Counted from the first letter of the stretch, positions 39,676 through 49,166 are shown. The stretch is 64,000 nt of DNA from Pseudomonas entomophila (GCF_013523125.1 NZ_JAAMQJ010000014.1:39555-103554); one strand, 5' to 3'. Notes: generated from the letters alone by a model not told the origin. Program-made: numbers and translations.

Positions 39676-40137
39676 ATGCCCCCCTCGCCTGACCTCTGGT
39701 ACAACTTCATCCGCGCACACCGTTGCCTGATCCGCGAGATCGAACGCCGTCTGGCCGAGGACAAACTGCCGCCCTACGCCTGGTACGACGCACTGTGGGG
39801 CATCGAAAGCGGCCCGGAAGGCAGCCGGCGCATGCACGAACTGGCCGATGTGATGGCCATCGAGCGCTACAACCTCACCCGGCTGGTCGACCGTCTGGAA
39901 AAGGACGGTCTGGTGACGCGGGAAAAGGCCACCGACGACGGGCGTGGTGCCATCGCGCGCATCACCGACACAGGCCGGACCCTGCGCGCGCGGATGTGGG
40001 GTGTCTACAAGCAGGCGGTCGACGAACTGTTCCTGAGCGAGTTCGACGAGGCGCAGCGCGACACCGTGGCCTTGGCGCTGGAGCGCGCCATCGGCAATGC
40101 GCGCGCCAGTCGCCAGCGCCCTCACCCGAGCCGGTAG
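39676..40137 (+). CDS. MarR-family transcriptional regulator
   Basis: 153 residues from MPPSPDLWYN; GGAG lies 5 nt upstream. An in-frame ATG 27 bp earlier has no ribosome site and overlaps operator 2. Winged HTH with ELADVMAIERYNLTRLVDRLEKDGLV and wing EKATDDGRGAIARITD. Divergent from the AceE-like gene, with two TTGCA-type palindromes between; the simplest reading is a repressor of both genes released by a small acid or aromatic ligand. Confidence 0.92.
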   Translation: MPPSPDLWYNFIRAHRCLIREIERRLAEDKLPPYAWYDALWGIESGPEGSRRMHELADVMAIERYNLTRLVDRLEKDGLVTREKATDDGRGAIARITDTGRTLRARMWGVYKQAVDELFLSEFDEAQRDTVALALERAIGNARASRQRPHPSR

Positions 40138-40265
40138 GCCTTCAGCGCCTCGGCCACGCGCCGTTCGCCGATCACGCCCTGCCCGCGCAGGGCGGTCACC
40201 ACGATCCAGTGCCGGTCGAGCCGCTGCCCTGGTTCCAGGTTGTCGCTGCTCAGGGCCGTCGACAT
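40122..40265 (-). CDS. possible small protein overlapping the marR 3' end
   Basis: 47 residues from ATG at 40265 (MSTALSSDNLEPG...VIGERRVAEALKAYRLG). Codon third positions are almost all G or C, as in real genes here. Its last 16 bp overlap the convergent marR. A TTG at 40277 with GGTGA upstream is a better-placed start than the ATG. No family recognised. Confidence 0.45.
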   Translation of the reverse strand: MSTALSSDNLEPGQRLDRHWIVVTALRGQGVIGERRVAEALKAYRLG

Positions 40266-40295
40266 CCCTTCCCGCAAGCTCACCTAAAGGAGAGT

Positions 40296-40319
40296 GCGTC
40301 GGGTCCTCAAGCCCGACGC
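40296..40319 (-). terminator. hairpin downstream of the DUF2254 gene
   Basis: GCGTCGGG-TCCTCAAG-CCCGACGC, perfect 8-bp stem; on the minus strand it is followed by a pyrimidine-rich run ending CTCCTTT. Confidence 0.45.
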
Positions 40320-40350
40320 TTCGGGCAGGCGCGCCTGCTAGCCGGCGGCG

Positions 40351-41646
40351 TCAACTGTCCTCCGGGGGCAGCGTGAAGGCCGTCGCCGCCAGTGCCCTCA
40401 ACTGATCTTTCTCCCGCTGCAGCACCAGGGATCGCTCGGCATGGGCCAACAGCAGGTCGGCCTGTCGGGCGCAGGCTGCCTTGAACAGGGACGGGTTGAT
40501 CTGCGACAGGCTGATCAGCGCCTTCAGCAGGCGCAGGTCGATTTCCAGCAAGCCGCCACCGTCGCGGCTCAGCGGCGCGAAGAAGTCATCGAACAGGTCA
40601 TCGACGTGCAGGCCGCGCACGTGCACCTGATCGCACCCTGGCGCCTTCTGCTCCGTCAGCGCCTGGGGCTTGCCCCAGCAGGCCAGGGTCCTAACCCCGC
40701 GGCCGATCACGTCGATGGCCGTGCCGGGGTCGTTGGTGGCGGACGACAGCGCACGCGAGGCGATCTCCGACAGCACCGAAATGCCGAAGCGTGGGTCATG
40801 CTCGAACGTGCGGCGAAGGCCGATGGTCAGGGTAGCGCGTATGCGCTCCACGGTCTTTTCATCGTCCCACATGGCCGCGCCGTCCAAGGGCACCAGACGA
40901 GCCAGGGGCAGGCCTTCGTGGACGAAGCTGCCCGGCAGCACCTCCAGGTAGATCCGCAGGCCCTTGTCCAGGGCGAGGGCGCCCAGGGCCTGCACGTCGA
41001 TGTGCTGCACGTAGCCGGTCTGAAGGCTGGCCAGGGAACGGGCCGTGGCCGGTACCACCAGCTCGGCGGGGTACGCCACTGCCCCCAGGTACGGCCAGCG
41101 GGCACGCTGGCCGAGCGAATGCATGGCCGCCGCCTCGACCCGGTCGATGGTCTCGCCGACCCGGCCGAGCTTGGACAGGTGGTCGATCCAGCGCAGCAGG
41201 GTGTAGACGATCAGCAGGATCACCGCCAGGGTCACCACGAACAGCAGCGCCCTTCCCTGCGAACCATACACACCGGTGCTCAGGGCGATGATGCCGACCA
41301 GGCTGAAGAGGAACGAGCCGATGAAGGTGGCCAGCGCGTTCTGGGTGGCGCTGTCCTCCATGATCAGAGTGGTGGCGCGTGGGGTCACGCCGCTGCTGGC
41401 AGCGCTGTAGGCGCTGACCATGGTGCTCAGCGAGAAGGTGGTCACCGCGAGCATGCTCGAGGCGATGATGCCGAGGATCTTGTCCACCGCATCGGCCCCG
41501 ATGCGCGTGGGCAGCGAGGCCGGGATCAGGTCCTTGAAGACCACCGCCAGCAGGGCCGTGACCACGCCCAGCAGCGAGAACAGGGTCGCCCTGAACCACA
41601 ACCGCTTGGTGAATCGACTCAGTATCCAGCGCCAACGGGCAATCAT
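40351..41646 (-). CDS. DUF2254 membrane protein
   Basis: 431 residues from [12 protein letters not shown]. Four N-terminal helices ([72 protein letters not shown]) and a large soluble C-terminal part. The segment [19 protein letters not shown] is typical of the family. Inner membrane, function unknown. The longer in-frame start is not supported. Divergent from nhaA. Confidence 0.85.
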   Translation of the reverse strand: MIARWRWILSRFTKRLWFRATLFSLLGVVTALLAVVFKDLIPASLPTRIGADAVDKILGIIASSMLAVTTFSLSTMVSAYSAASSGVTPRATTLIMEDSATQNALATFIGSFLFSLVGIIALSTGVYGSQGRALLFVVTLAVILLIVYTLLRWIDHLSKLGRVGETIDRVEAAAMHSLGQRARWPYLGAVAYPAELVVPATARSLASLQTGYVQHIDVQALGALALDKGLRIYLEVLPGSFVHEGLPLARLVPLDGAAMWDDEKTVERIRATLTIGLRRTFEHDPRFGISVLSEIASRALSSATNDPGTAIDVIGRGVRTLACWGKPQALTEQKAPGCDQVHVRGLHVDDLFDDFFAPLSRDGGGLLEIDLRLLKALISLSQINPSLFKAACARQADLLLAHAERSLVLQREKDQLRALAATAFTLPPEDS

Positions 41647-41832
41647 GCAGGCATCTCCAGGAACCTCGGTTGCTCGATTGAACCGTGCGCTGGCCGTTTC
41701 GTTCACTCCCGTGGGCCGAGCGTTTGCATCGGTCGGCGCTGCGCCTTTATCATCGCCGCGGGTGCGTCGCGGCATGGGGCCGAGCGCAGGTTAAAGTTGA
41801 CACGTTGGTCGGGCCGCCAATGGAGACTTGCC

Positions 41833-43203
41833 GTGTCCGATCGAAACCCGACCCCGCCGCCGATTCCGCGCCCGCAGATCCTCACCGAGCGCGCCCTGTC
41901 GGCCGTGGAACGCTTCTTCCACATCGAGGCCGTCAGCGGCATCGTCCTGCTGCTGGCCGCCATCGCCGCACTGATCTGGGCCAACAGCCCGGCCGCCGAC
42001 AGCTACGAGCACTTCTGGCACATGCCGCTGACCCTGGGCCTGGGCAGCTATTCGGTCTCGCCGTCGCTGCACTTTCTGGTCAACGACGGGCTGATGACCA
42101 TCTTCTTCCTGGTCGTCGGCGCGGAGATCCGTCAGGAGATCAAGGATGGCGCCCTGGCCAACCTGCGCCTGGCGACCCTGCCGCTCGGCGCCGCCCTGGG
42201 CGGGGTGCTGATGCCCGCCGCACTCTACCTGGCGTTCAACCACGGCAATGTGGCCAGCACCGGCTGGGCCGTGCCCACCGCGACCGACATCGCCTTCGCC
42301 GTCGGCGTGCTGGCCCTGCTGGGCAAGTCGATCCCCAGCGGCGTGCGGGTGCTGCTGCTGGCCCTGGCGATCATCGATGACATCGTCGCGATCCTGATCA
42401 TCGCGGTGTTCTACACCGCCAGCCTGGACTACCTCGGCCTGGTCGTCGCGGCCGTGGGCGTGCTGCTGGTCCTGTTGCTGCAGCGCATGGGGGTGGGCAA
42501 GGCCTACGCCTACATCCTGCCGGGCGCCATCGTCTGGTTCGGCCTGCTCAAGACCGGCGTGCACCCGACCCTGGCCGGTGTCTTGCTCGGCCTGATGACC
42601 CCGGTCACTTCCAAGCCGATGACCGAACGTCCGCTCGACACCCTCCAGCGCACGCTGCACGAGCTGGTCGACCGCTTCTCGCACCGAGGCGCCGACCCGC
42701 AGGCCGTCGCCGAGCCCCTGAAACAGCTGCGTCACGCCCAGCGTGAGGTGCTGCCGCCGGTGCAGCGCGTACAGATGGGCCTGCACCCCTGGGTGGCCTA
42801 CGTCATCATGCCGCTGTTCGCTCTGGCCAATGCCGGCGTCAGCCTGTCGGGCGTCGACCTCAGCGAGTCGGTGTCGCAGCACGTCTTCCTCGGCGTGCTG
42901 CTGGCCTTGGTGCTGGGCAAGCCGCTGGGCGTGCTGCTCGCCAGCGTCGTGCTGGTCAAACTGAAGGTCTGCGCGCTGCCCGAGGGCGTGACCTGGAGGG
43001 GCGTGACCCTGGTCGGCCTGCTGGCGGGGATCGGCTTCACCATGTCGATCTTCATCGCCGCCCTGGCCTTCGCCGACCCAGCCCTGCTGTCGGCGGCCAA
43101 GCTCAGTGTGCTTGCGGCCTCGACCCTGGCCGCCGTATTGGGTGTGTGCTGGGGCAAGGCCACGTTCGGCAAGGCCTACGTCGCTCAGCGAACCGCGGTG
43201 TAA
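41833..43203 (+). CDS. nhaA: Na+/H+ antiporter NhaA
   Basis: 456 residues; GTG start with TGGAGA 6 nt upstream. The adjacent aspartates of the ion site are in [11 protein letters not shown], with [16 protein letters not shown] and [15 protein letters not shown]. It has about 12 helices and a longer soluble loop and tail than the E. coli protein (388 residues). It exchanges Na+ or Li+ for H+ across the inner membrane, for pH and salt homeostasis. Confidence 0.95.
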   Translation: MSDRNPTPPPIPRPQILTERALSAVERFFHIEAVSGIVLLLAAIAALIWANSPAADSYEHFWHMPLTLGLGSYSVSPSLHFLVNDGLMTIFFLVVGAEIRQEIKDGALANLRLATLPLGAALGGVLMPAALYLAFNHGNVASTGWAVPTATDIAFAVGVLALLGKSIPSGVRVLLLALAIIDDIVAILIIAVFYTASLDYLGLVVAAVGVLLVLLLQRMGVGKAYAYILPGAIVWFGLLKTGVHPTLAGVLLGLMTPVTSKPMTERPLDTLQRTLHELVDRFSHRGADPQAVAEPLKQLRHAQREVLPPVQRVQMGLHPWVAYVIMPLFALANAGVSLSGVDLSESVSQHVFLGVLLALVLGKPLGVLLASVVLVKLKVCALPEGVTWRGVTLVGLLAGIGFTMSIFIAALAFADPALLSAAKLSVLAASTLAAVLGVCWGKATFGKAYVAQRTAV

Positions 43204-43366
43204 TGGTCGGCGTCTAGCGGCTCCTTCTGGAAAGAGTCGTTGGGCGCCTTGCCGTTTTCCGACAGCGCGACTGCGCAGGCATCAACGAAACGGGGAAGCT
43301 CGCGTATCATGCGCGGCACTGCGCAGGCCTGGACCTGCCGCCCCTCCGATCGATGAGCCGCCCCCC

Positions 43367-43546
43367 ATGAACCGTCAGAAAAAGCTCCAGCAATTGTTCA
43401 AGGCGAACGCCAAGAAGGCCAGTGCCAAGCTCGCGCCACGCAACAGGAACCCCTATGTCAGCAAGGCCGACCGGGCGAAGGCCGCCGAAGAAGCGGCGCA
43501 GGCTTCGGTTGAACCGAGCGCGCCTGCGCCTGACCTGCACGACTGA
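43367..43546 (+). CDS. DUF2986 small basic protein
   Basis: 59 residues (MNRQKKLQQLFKANAKKAS...YVSKADRAKAAEEAA). Lysine-rich N-terminal half, acidic tail; matches the DUF2986 pattern MNRKKK...SKADRAK. Possibly nucleic-acid-binding, but unproven. It is 163 bp after nhaA and convergent with the flavin monooxygenase. Confidence 0.85.
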   Translation: MNRQKKLQQLFKANAKKASAKLAPRNRNPYVSKADRAKAAEEAAQASVEPSAPAPDLHD

Positions 43547-43558
43547 GGCGCCGGGCCA

Positions 43559-43577
43559 GTGCCGACGGCTTCGGCAC
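43559..43577. terminator. hairpin between convergent DUF2986 and monooxygenase genes
   Basis: GTGCCGA-CGGCT-TCGGCAC, a 7-bp stem without a U-tract; position suggests a weak bidirectional terminator. Confidence 0.3.
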
Positions 43578-43593
43578 CCGCCCTCGCCCGTCG

Positions 43594-45417
43594 TCAGCCG
43601 ACGTGATGCACCGGCGCCTGCCCGTACACGGGTGTCGCCAGCCCCTCGAAGCGAGCTTTGAGCTGCAGCGCCAGGTACAGCGAGTAGTGCCGTGACTGGT
43701 GCAGGTTGCCGCCGTGGAACCACAGGTTGTCCTGCTGGGTCGGCTTCCACATGTTGCGCAGTTCGCCTTCGTACGGCCCCGGGTCCATGGTAGTGCCGGA
43801 GCCCAACCCCCAACAGCGCCCGACCTTGTCGGCCACTTCGGGCGAGATCAGCTTGGCCGCCCAGCCGTTCATCGAGCCGTAGCCGGTGGCGTAGACGATC
43901 AGGTCGGCCGGCAGGCGGCTGCCGTCGGTCAGCACCACCGCATCGGCCTCGATGCGCTCGATGCCCAGGCCCGGCGCGCTCTTGAGGCGGATGGTGCCAT
44001 CGGCGATCAGCTCCGATGCCCCGACATCGATGTAGTAACCCGAACCCCGGCGCACGTACTTCAGGAACAGGCCCGACTCGTCGTCGCCGAAATCGAGCAT
44101 GAAACCGGCCTTTTCCAAGCGTTCGTAGAACGCCTGGTCGCGCGTCTTGATCGCCTCGAACAAGGGCCGGTGGAAGCTGGGCATGACCTTGTAGGGGATC
44201 GAGGCGAACAGCATGTCGGCCTTATCGGTGGTCAGGCCGGCAGCCACGGCATCTTCCGAGTACAGCCCGCCGAAGACCAGCTCCATCAGGCTGTCCGAGC
44301 GCACGATATGGGTCGAGGAACGCTGCACCATGGTCACCTCGGCGCCGTTCTCGACCAGGTCGGCGCAGATGTCGTGGGCCGAGTTGTTCGAGCCGATCAC
44401 CACGGCACGCTTGCCGCGCCAGGCGTCACCACCGGGATGGCGGCTGGAGTGGTGCTGCTGGCCGGCGAAGGTGTCGGCACCGGGGAAACGCGGCACGTTC
44501 GGCACCCCCGACATGCCGGTGGCGAGGATCAGCTGGGTCGGACGCAGCACCCGACGTTCCCCGTCGCGCTCGACCTCCACCGACCAGGTGCCGGTGTGGT
44601 CGTCGAAGCTGGCGCCGAGGCATTCGGTGCGGGTCCAGTAGTTGAGCTCCATGACCTTGCTGTACATCTCCAGCCAGTCGCCGATCTGGTCCTTGGGCGT
44701 GAAGATTGGCCAATGCTCCGGGAAAGGCAGGTACGGCATGTGGTCGTACCAGACCGGGTCGTGCAGGCACAGCGACTTGTAGCGGCTGCGCCACTGATCG
44801 CCGGGGCGCTCGGCCTTGTCGATGATCAGGGTCGGCACGCCGAGCCGCTTGAGCCGCGCGGCCAGGCCCAGACCACCCTGGCCGCCGCCGACGATCAGGC
44901 AATAGGGCTGGGTGGTGATGCCCAGCGAGGCTTCTTCGTCGCGACGGCGCTCGAGCCAGTTGCGCCGGTCGGCGTGGCCGTGGCCATGGTTCGCGCCCAG
45001 GGGGCGACGGCGGCCGGTGGGCTCTTCGAAGCCTTTGAGTTCGCGCATGGCGGTGAGCAGCGTCCAGCACAGGCCGTCCTTGAGGCGGACATAGCCTTTG
45101 CCGCGGGCGACGTCGGACTCCAGGCTGATCCAGCCTTCGAGCACGCCATTCTCCTGCTTGGCCTCGCCTTCGAGTGTCCAGTGCTGAGGCTGCGTGAGGT
45201 CCAGGCGTGCCTCGAGCATCTCGCGGATGGCCGGCTTGCCTTCGAGGGTCACCAGGTTCCAGCTGAACAGCAGCAGGTCGCGCCAGTGGCATTCATCGCC
45301 GAACAGCGCGAGCGCGCCGTCCAGGTCACGTTGGGTGAGGCGATCGTTCAGGCGGGCGACCCAGTCCGCCAGTGCGGTGGTCGGGGTGTGCAAGGGGGTG
45401 TCGAGGGCGACGTTCAT
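43594..45417 (-). CDS. flavin-containing monooxygenase with N-terminal SnoaL-like domain
   Basis: 607 residues from MNVALDTPLHTP. Residues about 15-145 look like a SnoaL/NTF2 fold (LTQRDLDGALALFGDECHWRDLL). Then FAD Rossmann motif LIVGGGQGGLGLAARL, NADPH site VVIGSNNSAHDIC (the usual G-S-G-N-S-A changed to G-S-N-N-S-A), and ATG motifs LILATGMSG and IVYATGYGS. Likely oxygenates a small ketone or heteroatom substrate in the cytoplasm. It is preceded by a sigma-54 promoter and a divergent AcoR-like activator, so expression should be substrate-induced. Confidence 0.9.
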   Translation of the reverse strand: MNVALDTPLHTPTTALADWVARLNDRLTQRDLDGALALFGDECHWRDLLLFSWNLVTLEGKPAIREMLEARLDLTQPQHWTLEGEAKQENGVLEGWISLESDVARGKGYVRLKDGLCWTLLTAMRELKGFEEPTGRRRPLGANHGHGHADRRNWLERRRDEEASLGITTQPYCLIVGGGQGGLGLAARLKRLGVPTLIIDKAERPGDQWRSRYKSLCLHDPVWYDHMPYLPFPEHWPIFTPKDQIGDWLEMYSKVMELNYWTRTECLGASFDDHTGTWSVEVERDGERRVLRPTQLILATGMSGVPNVPRFPGADTFAGQQHHSSRHPGGDAWRGKRAVVIGSNNSAHDICADLVENGAEVTMVQRSSTHIVRSDSLMELVFGGLYSEDAVAAGLTTDKADMLFASIPYKVMPSFHRPLFEAIKTRDQAFYERLEKAGFMLDFGDDESGLFLKYVRRGSGYYIDVGASELIADGTIRLKSAPGLGIERIEADAVVLTDGSRLPADLIVYATGYGSMNGWAAKLISPEVADKVGRCWGLGSGTTMDPGPYEGELRNMWKPTQQDNLWFHGGNLHQSRHYSLYLALQLKARFEGLATPVYGQAPVHHVG

Positions 45418-45461
45418 TGGGGGCTTCTCCCTGATTGTTGTTGTCGTGGCGCAGGAGCTGG

Positions 45462-45477
45462 AGCAAAGGTCGGGCCA
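45462..45477 (-). promoter_or_regulatory. sigma-54 (-24/-12) promoter of the monooxygenase gene
   Basis: Minus-strand TGGCCCG-ACCT-TTGCT matches the RpoN consensus TGGCACG-N4-TTGCW with a single mismatch; the GG and GC doublets have correct spacing. It lies 45 bp before the start codon. Confidence 0.8.
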
Positions 45478-45554
45478 GCTCGCCGCAGCCCGCGTCGCAG
45501 AGCCTTCGCGCCCCCAGGAAGCCGCACCTGTCTCGTCACAGGCGCCCAGGACTG

Positions 45555-45568
45555 TCACGTTCGCGTGA
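45555..45568. promoter_or_regulatory. candidate upstream activator site 1, TCACG-TTCG-CGTGA
   Basis: Perfect 5-bp arms about 80 bp upstream of the -24 element and 102 bp before the activator's own start. Confidence 0.5.
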
Positions 45569-45576
45569 AAGGTCGA

Positions 45577-45589
45577 TGACAGAGTGTCA
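45577..45589. promoter_or_regulatory. candidate upstream activator site 2, TGACA-GAG-TGTCA
   Basis: Perfect 5-bp arms in the window expected for an enhancer-binding protein (roughly 100 bp upstream of the RpoN promoter). Confidence 0.55.
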
Positions 45590-45669
45590 CCCCAGGGCCC
45601 GGCAGAAGGAGGCGAACTTGGCTAAGCTGCGAGCAGACCGGTATCAGCGACTTGCGGAGCCCCCTGCCC

Positions 45670-47637
45670 ATGACCTCTGCCTCGATCGACACCCATGCCC
45701 AGCACGTGCTGCAAGCCATCCAGGGCGACCCCAGCGCGCCTGGCCTGCTGGCCGATGCCGCCATCACGCGCTCGTGGCGGCGCTGCCTGGACCAGCACCA
45801 CCTCGACCCTGCCAGCCCCCGCGCACCGAACGTGCTCGAACGGCCGCGCCTGCAGGACCACCGCGCTCCACTCGACGCCGTCATGGACGTCGCGCGCTGG
45901 CAGATGCACAGCCTGCACCAGCAGCTGGGTGAAGCCGACCAGGTGGTGCTGTTGACCGACGCCCAGGGCGTGGTGATCGACAGCGTGTACCGCGACGCCG
46001 AACGGGCGGCCTTCCGGCGCGCCGGGTTGTGGCTGGGCGCGGTCTGGCGCGAAGACTGCGAAGGCACCAATGGCGTCGGCACCTGCCTGGTCGAGCGACG
46101 ACAGGTGAACATCCGCCGCGACGAGCACTTCCGCGGTCGCCATGCCGGCCTGAGTTGCTCGGCCAGCCCGATCTTCGACCCTCAAGGCAAGCTGCTGGCG
46201 GTGCTCAACCTCTCCAGCGCCGGGCCAGGCCGGGATGCCCAGCAGGCGCAACACGCCATGGCCCTGACCCACCTGTCGGCCAAGCTGATCGAAAGCTGCT
46301 TCTTCCTCGGCCACGACCCCCAGGGCTACCTGCTGCGCCTGCACCCGGACGCCCGCTTCGTCGGGCTGCTCGGCGAAGGGCTGGTCGGTGTCGACGACAC
46401 CGCCTGCATCCGCTCGATCAACCAGGCTGCGCTGGACCTGCTGGGCCTGACGCGCGAGCAGGCCATGGGCTGTCGCCTGGCGACCCTGCTCGCCACCCCC
46501 GTCGACCACCTGCTCGGCCAGGCCTGTGCGCAACCGGGGCTGGCCCTGCCCGTGCGCCTGGCGGACGGACGAACCTTCCATGCCCAGGTGCGCGCGCCGC
46601 TCGCGCCGCACCCTCGGCCTGTCCCGGCACCGACCAGGCCTGCCGTCGGCGATACTCACCTGTGCCTGGCAGACCCACGCCTGCAACGCAGCCTGGCGCG
46701 GGCCGTGCGAGTGCTGGAGCGCGACGTGCCGGTCTTCCTGCATGGCGAGACCGGCACCGGCAAGGAAGCCTTCGCCACCGCCCTGCACCGCGCCAGCACG
46801 CGTGCCGGCCAGCCCCTGGTGGCAATCAACTGCGCGGCCATCCCCGAGACCCTCATCGAGAGCGAGCTGTTCGGCTACCGCGGCGGCAGCTTCACCGGCG
46901 CGCGCAAGGAAGGCAGGGTCGGCAAGCTCGAACAGGCCCACGGCGGCGTGCTGTTTCTCGACGAGATCGGCGACATGCCCCTGGCGTTGCAGACCCGTCT
47001 GTTGCGCGTGCTCGAAGAGCGCCAGGTGGTCCCCCTGGGCAGCGCGACCGCGCGCCCGCTGGATGTGCGGGTGGTCAGCGCCAGTCACCAGGACCTGCGC
47101 GAGCGCGTGGCGGACGGGCGTTTTCGCGAAGACTTGTACTACCGCCTGTGCGGCTTCAGCGTGACCCTGCCCCCCTTGCGCGAGCGCACGGACAAGGGCC
47201 CCTTGTTCGACCACTTGTGGCAGACCGAGACCCGGCACGAGGCGATACGCCTGGACACCGGCGTGAAGGAACGCCTGCTGGCCCATGACTGGCCCGGCAA
47301 TGTGCGACAGCTGCGCACCTGCCTGAAGACGCTGGCGGCGTTGGCGCTCGACGGGCGGGTGAGCCTGGAGGATGTGGCGGAGGTGCTGCCCGAGGTGATG
47401 GCGCCCGAGGTAGCGGAAGACGACCCGCTAGGACGCTCCGAGCGCGATACCCTGCTGAGGCTGATCGAGGCGGAGCGCTGGCACATCGGCCGCGTGGCCA
47501 CCCGCCTGGGCCTGAGCCGCAACACGGTCTATCGCAAGCTGCGTCAGCATGGGATAAGCCGGCAGTTCGGTGTCGGCGACACGGATCGTGGAGGTCAGGC
47601 GAATGACATGGATCGTTCGTCCGGCTTGCGTGAATGA
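45670..47637 (+). CDS. sigma-54-dependent Fis-family activator, AcoR-like
   Basis: 655 residues from MTSASIDTHAQHV. N-terminal GAF region (about 60-200; WREDCEGTNGVGTCL), a PAS-like part, AAA+ core with Walker A GETGTGKE, sigma-54 contact loop GSFTGA (consensus GAFTGA), Walker B GGVLFLDEIGD, arginine-finger region, and a C-terminal Fis HTH (RVATRLGLSRNTVYRKLRQHGI). Divergent from the monooxygenase with an RpoN promoter between, so it probably activates that gene when its GAF domain binds the inducer. Confidence 0.94.
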   Translation: MTSASIDTHAQHVLQAIQGDPSAPGLLADAAITRSWRRCLDQHHLDPASPRAPNVLERPRLQDHRAPLDAVMDVARWQMHSLHQQLGEADQVVLLTDAQGVVIDSVYRDAERAAFRRAGLWLGAVWREDCEGTNGVGTCLVERRQVNIRRDEHFRGRHAGLSCSASPIFDPQGKLLAVLNLSSAGPGRDAQQAQHAMALTHLSAKLIESCFFLGHDPQGYLLRLHPDARFVGLLGEGLVGVDDTACIRSINQAALDLLGLTREQAMGCRLATLLATPVDHLLGQACAQPGLALPVRLADGRTFHAQVRAPLAPHPRPVPAPTRPAVGDTHLCLADPRLQRSLARAVRVLERDVPVFLHGETGTGKEAFATALHRASTRAGQPLVAINCAAIPETLIESELFGYRGGSFTGARKEGRVGKLEQAHGGVLFLDEIGDMPLALQTRLLRVLEERQVVPLGSATARPLDVRVVSASHQDLRERVADGRFREDLYYRLCGFSVTLPPLRERTDKGPLFDHLWQTETRHEAIRLDTGVKERLLAHDWPGNVRQLRTCLKTLAALALDGRVSLEDVAEVLPEVMAPEVAEDDPLGRSERDTLLRLIEAERWHIGRVATRLGLSRNTVYRKLRQHGISRQFGVGDTDRGGQANDMDRSSGLRE

Positions 47638-47781
47638 GGTGGAGAGGGGCCTGTCCATGAAAATAGCGGCGTGCTCACCGGCCCCATCGCGGGCAAGCCC
47701 CCCACAGACCGCGATAGCCTGCAACGCCACGGTGTGACTACGGGTGTGGGAGCGGCCCCTGTGCCGCGATTGGGTCCGCCA

Positions 47782-47822
47782 GGGCCCACATTAGCACTTG
47801 GCAAAAGCCATAGAATCTCCCA
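47782..47822. repeat. 41-bp dispersed repeat, copy 1
   Basis: Begins GGGCCCACATTAGCACTTGG; 38 of 41 positions match the copy at 63087-63127 by eye. Confidence 0.8.
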
Positions 47823-47870
47823 AAGGGTGCTTGCACAGCCATGCCTACATCGACGGACTAAAGAGATCTG

Positions 47871-48145
47871 GGTGAGAGCTGGCTTGCCAGCGATGACGAC
47901 CTCCCCGTCACCGCGCCCCTCTCCATTCAACTCGAATACCGCATCACTCAAACACAACAGCCATCACACCGAGCAGTGTGGGAGCTGGCTTGCCAGCGAT
48001 GACGGCCTTCCCGTCACCGCACTCCTCTTCGTTCAACCCGAATACGGCATCACTCAAACACAACAGCCAGTACACCGAGTGTGGGAGCTGGCTTGCCAGC
48101 GATGACGGCCTTCCCGTCACCGCATTCCTCTCCGTTCAGCGTCGG
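47871..48145. repeat. three tandem copies of an about 104-bp REP unit
   Basis: Each unit starts with GGAGCTGGCTTGCCAGCGAT and continues with CCCGTCACCGC, a TTCA run and CATCACTCAAACACAACAGC. Spacing between copies is 106 and 103 bp; the third is truncated at the end of the DUF2314 gene. Confidence 0.9.
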
Positions 48146-48149
48146 CGCT

Positions 48150-49166
48150 CTAGCGCATCAACAACCAAACCACAACGGCCACGACAATCACTCCCAGCCC
48201 AATCGCCCACTGAGGCAACCCCTTCCCCTGAGGCGGTGCCTGAACCTGCGCCTGCGCATGCCCCGGTCTTCCTGCCTGAGTAGACGCCTCCACCTCCTGT
48301 TCAGACCGCACCTGTGCCGCCTTCACCTCGACCGGCGCCTCCTCCCCGTTCAGCAACCGCACCACCCGCGGCCACCTCGCCTGTTCTGCCAGCTGCAACG
48401 GCGTCTGCCCCGCCGCAGTGCGTGCGCAGGCATCCGCCCCATGCCGTAGCAGAGCACTTACCATGGGCGCATTACCCGCCAACGCCTCCCGGTGCAACAG
48501 CGACCAACCTGCCTCATCGACGTCGGTCACCGCGCCCGGGTGCTCGCGCAGCATGTCGTCCATGCTCGCGCTCATGTTCACGGCCATGGGGTGATCGCCC
48601 TCCTCCAACCGTTTCAGCGCTTCCCGATCAGCGGGCGTGTCCAGCGCCCTCGACAACCGCACACGCGGCTGCCCTTCCGGCATCATCGTCAACTCCACGA
48701 CGCCAGGCGGCCCGAACTCCAGCCCCCACGCCGCATCGTGTTCGGCACGCTCGTCATCCGCCATCTGGCTACGCATCGCATCGACGGTGAAGCCGCCGAA
48801 CACCACCTCGCCGCAGACATACATCCAGTCGTTGAGCGCCGCGAGCGGCAGCGTCACCCGTTCGGAAGCATCGAAGCCTGTGGCCCACTCCGGTTCGTTG
48901 AGCAGCATGCCGCTGATGGAGGCGCCATCGAAGTCGACCTCGTGCAGCCACATGTTCTCGACCGACGGCAGGTTGGGGTCGTCACTGTGAACGGGGAACG
49001 ACATCTTCACGGCGGCCAGGCTCAGGCCCTTGACGATCCGGCGCGACTCCCAGGAGAGCTCGCGCCAGAAGAACTTGAAGGTGGCCTGGGCGTTGGCGAC
49101 GGCGGCCTGCAGGGCTGGGCTGTCGCCGCTGGTGGTGTAGATGGTTTGTTCGGTCATGGGGGACAT
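48150..49166 (-). CDS. DUF2314 / ankyrin-repeat protein with C-terminal membrane anchor
   Basis: 338 residues; a second ATG at 49157 is possible. Residues about 20-190 resemble DUF2314 (FKFFWRELSWE...MWLHEVDF...GEVVFGGFT). Ankyrin repeats follow (DEAGWSLLHREALAGNAPMVSALLRHGADACARTAAGQTPL), then a linker and one terminal helix (WAIGLGVIVVAVVVWLLM) that would tail-anchor it in the inner membrane. Its stop lies at the edge of the tandem REP block. Possibly protein-protein contact; proximity to the Rhs locus suggests, but does not prove, a link. Confidence 0.82.
   Translation of the reverse strand: MSPMTEQTIYTTSGDSPALQAAVANAQATFKFFWRELSWESRRIVKGLSLAAVKMSFPVHSDDPNLPSVENMWLHEVDFDGASISGMLLNEPEWATGFDASERVTLPLAALNDWMYVCGEVVFGGFTVDAMRSQMADDERAEHDAAWGLEFGPPGVVELTMMPEGQPRVRLSRALDTPADREALKRLEEGDHPMAVNMSASMDDMLREHPGAVTDVDEAGWSLLHREALAGNAPMVSALLRHGADACARTAAGQTPLQLAEQARWPRVVRLLNGEEAPVEVKAAQVRSEQEVEASTQAGRPGHAQAQVQAPPQGKGLPQWAIGLGVIVVAVVVWLLMR

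Larger units (their letters stand above)
47638..48149. other. repeat-filled intergenic region
   Basis: 512 bp with no credible gene. It contains REP-like half-sites near 47690 and 47745, the 41-bp dispersed repeat, and three tandem copies of an about 104-bp REP-carrying unit. Confidence 0.7.

Noticed and set aside
40441..41832. Long N-terminal extension of nhaA
   Set aside because: It is antisense to the DUF2254 gene and has no homology; the GTG at 41833 has a proper ribosome site and gives family length.
47671..48449. Several open frames across the 104-bp repeats
   Set aside because: Shared peptide patterns come from the DNA repeats; both strands are open; no real gene features.
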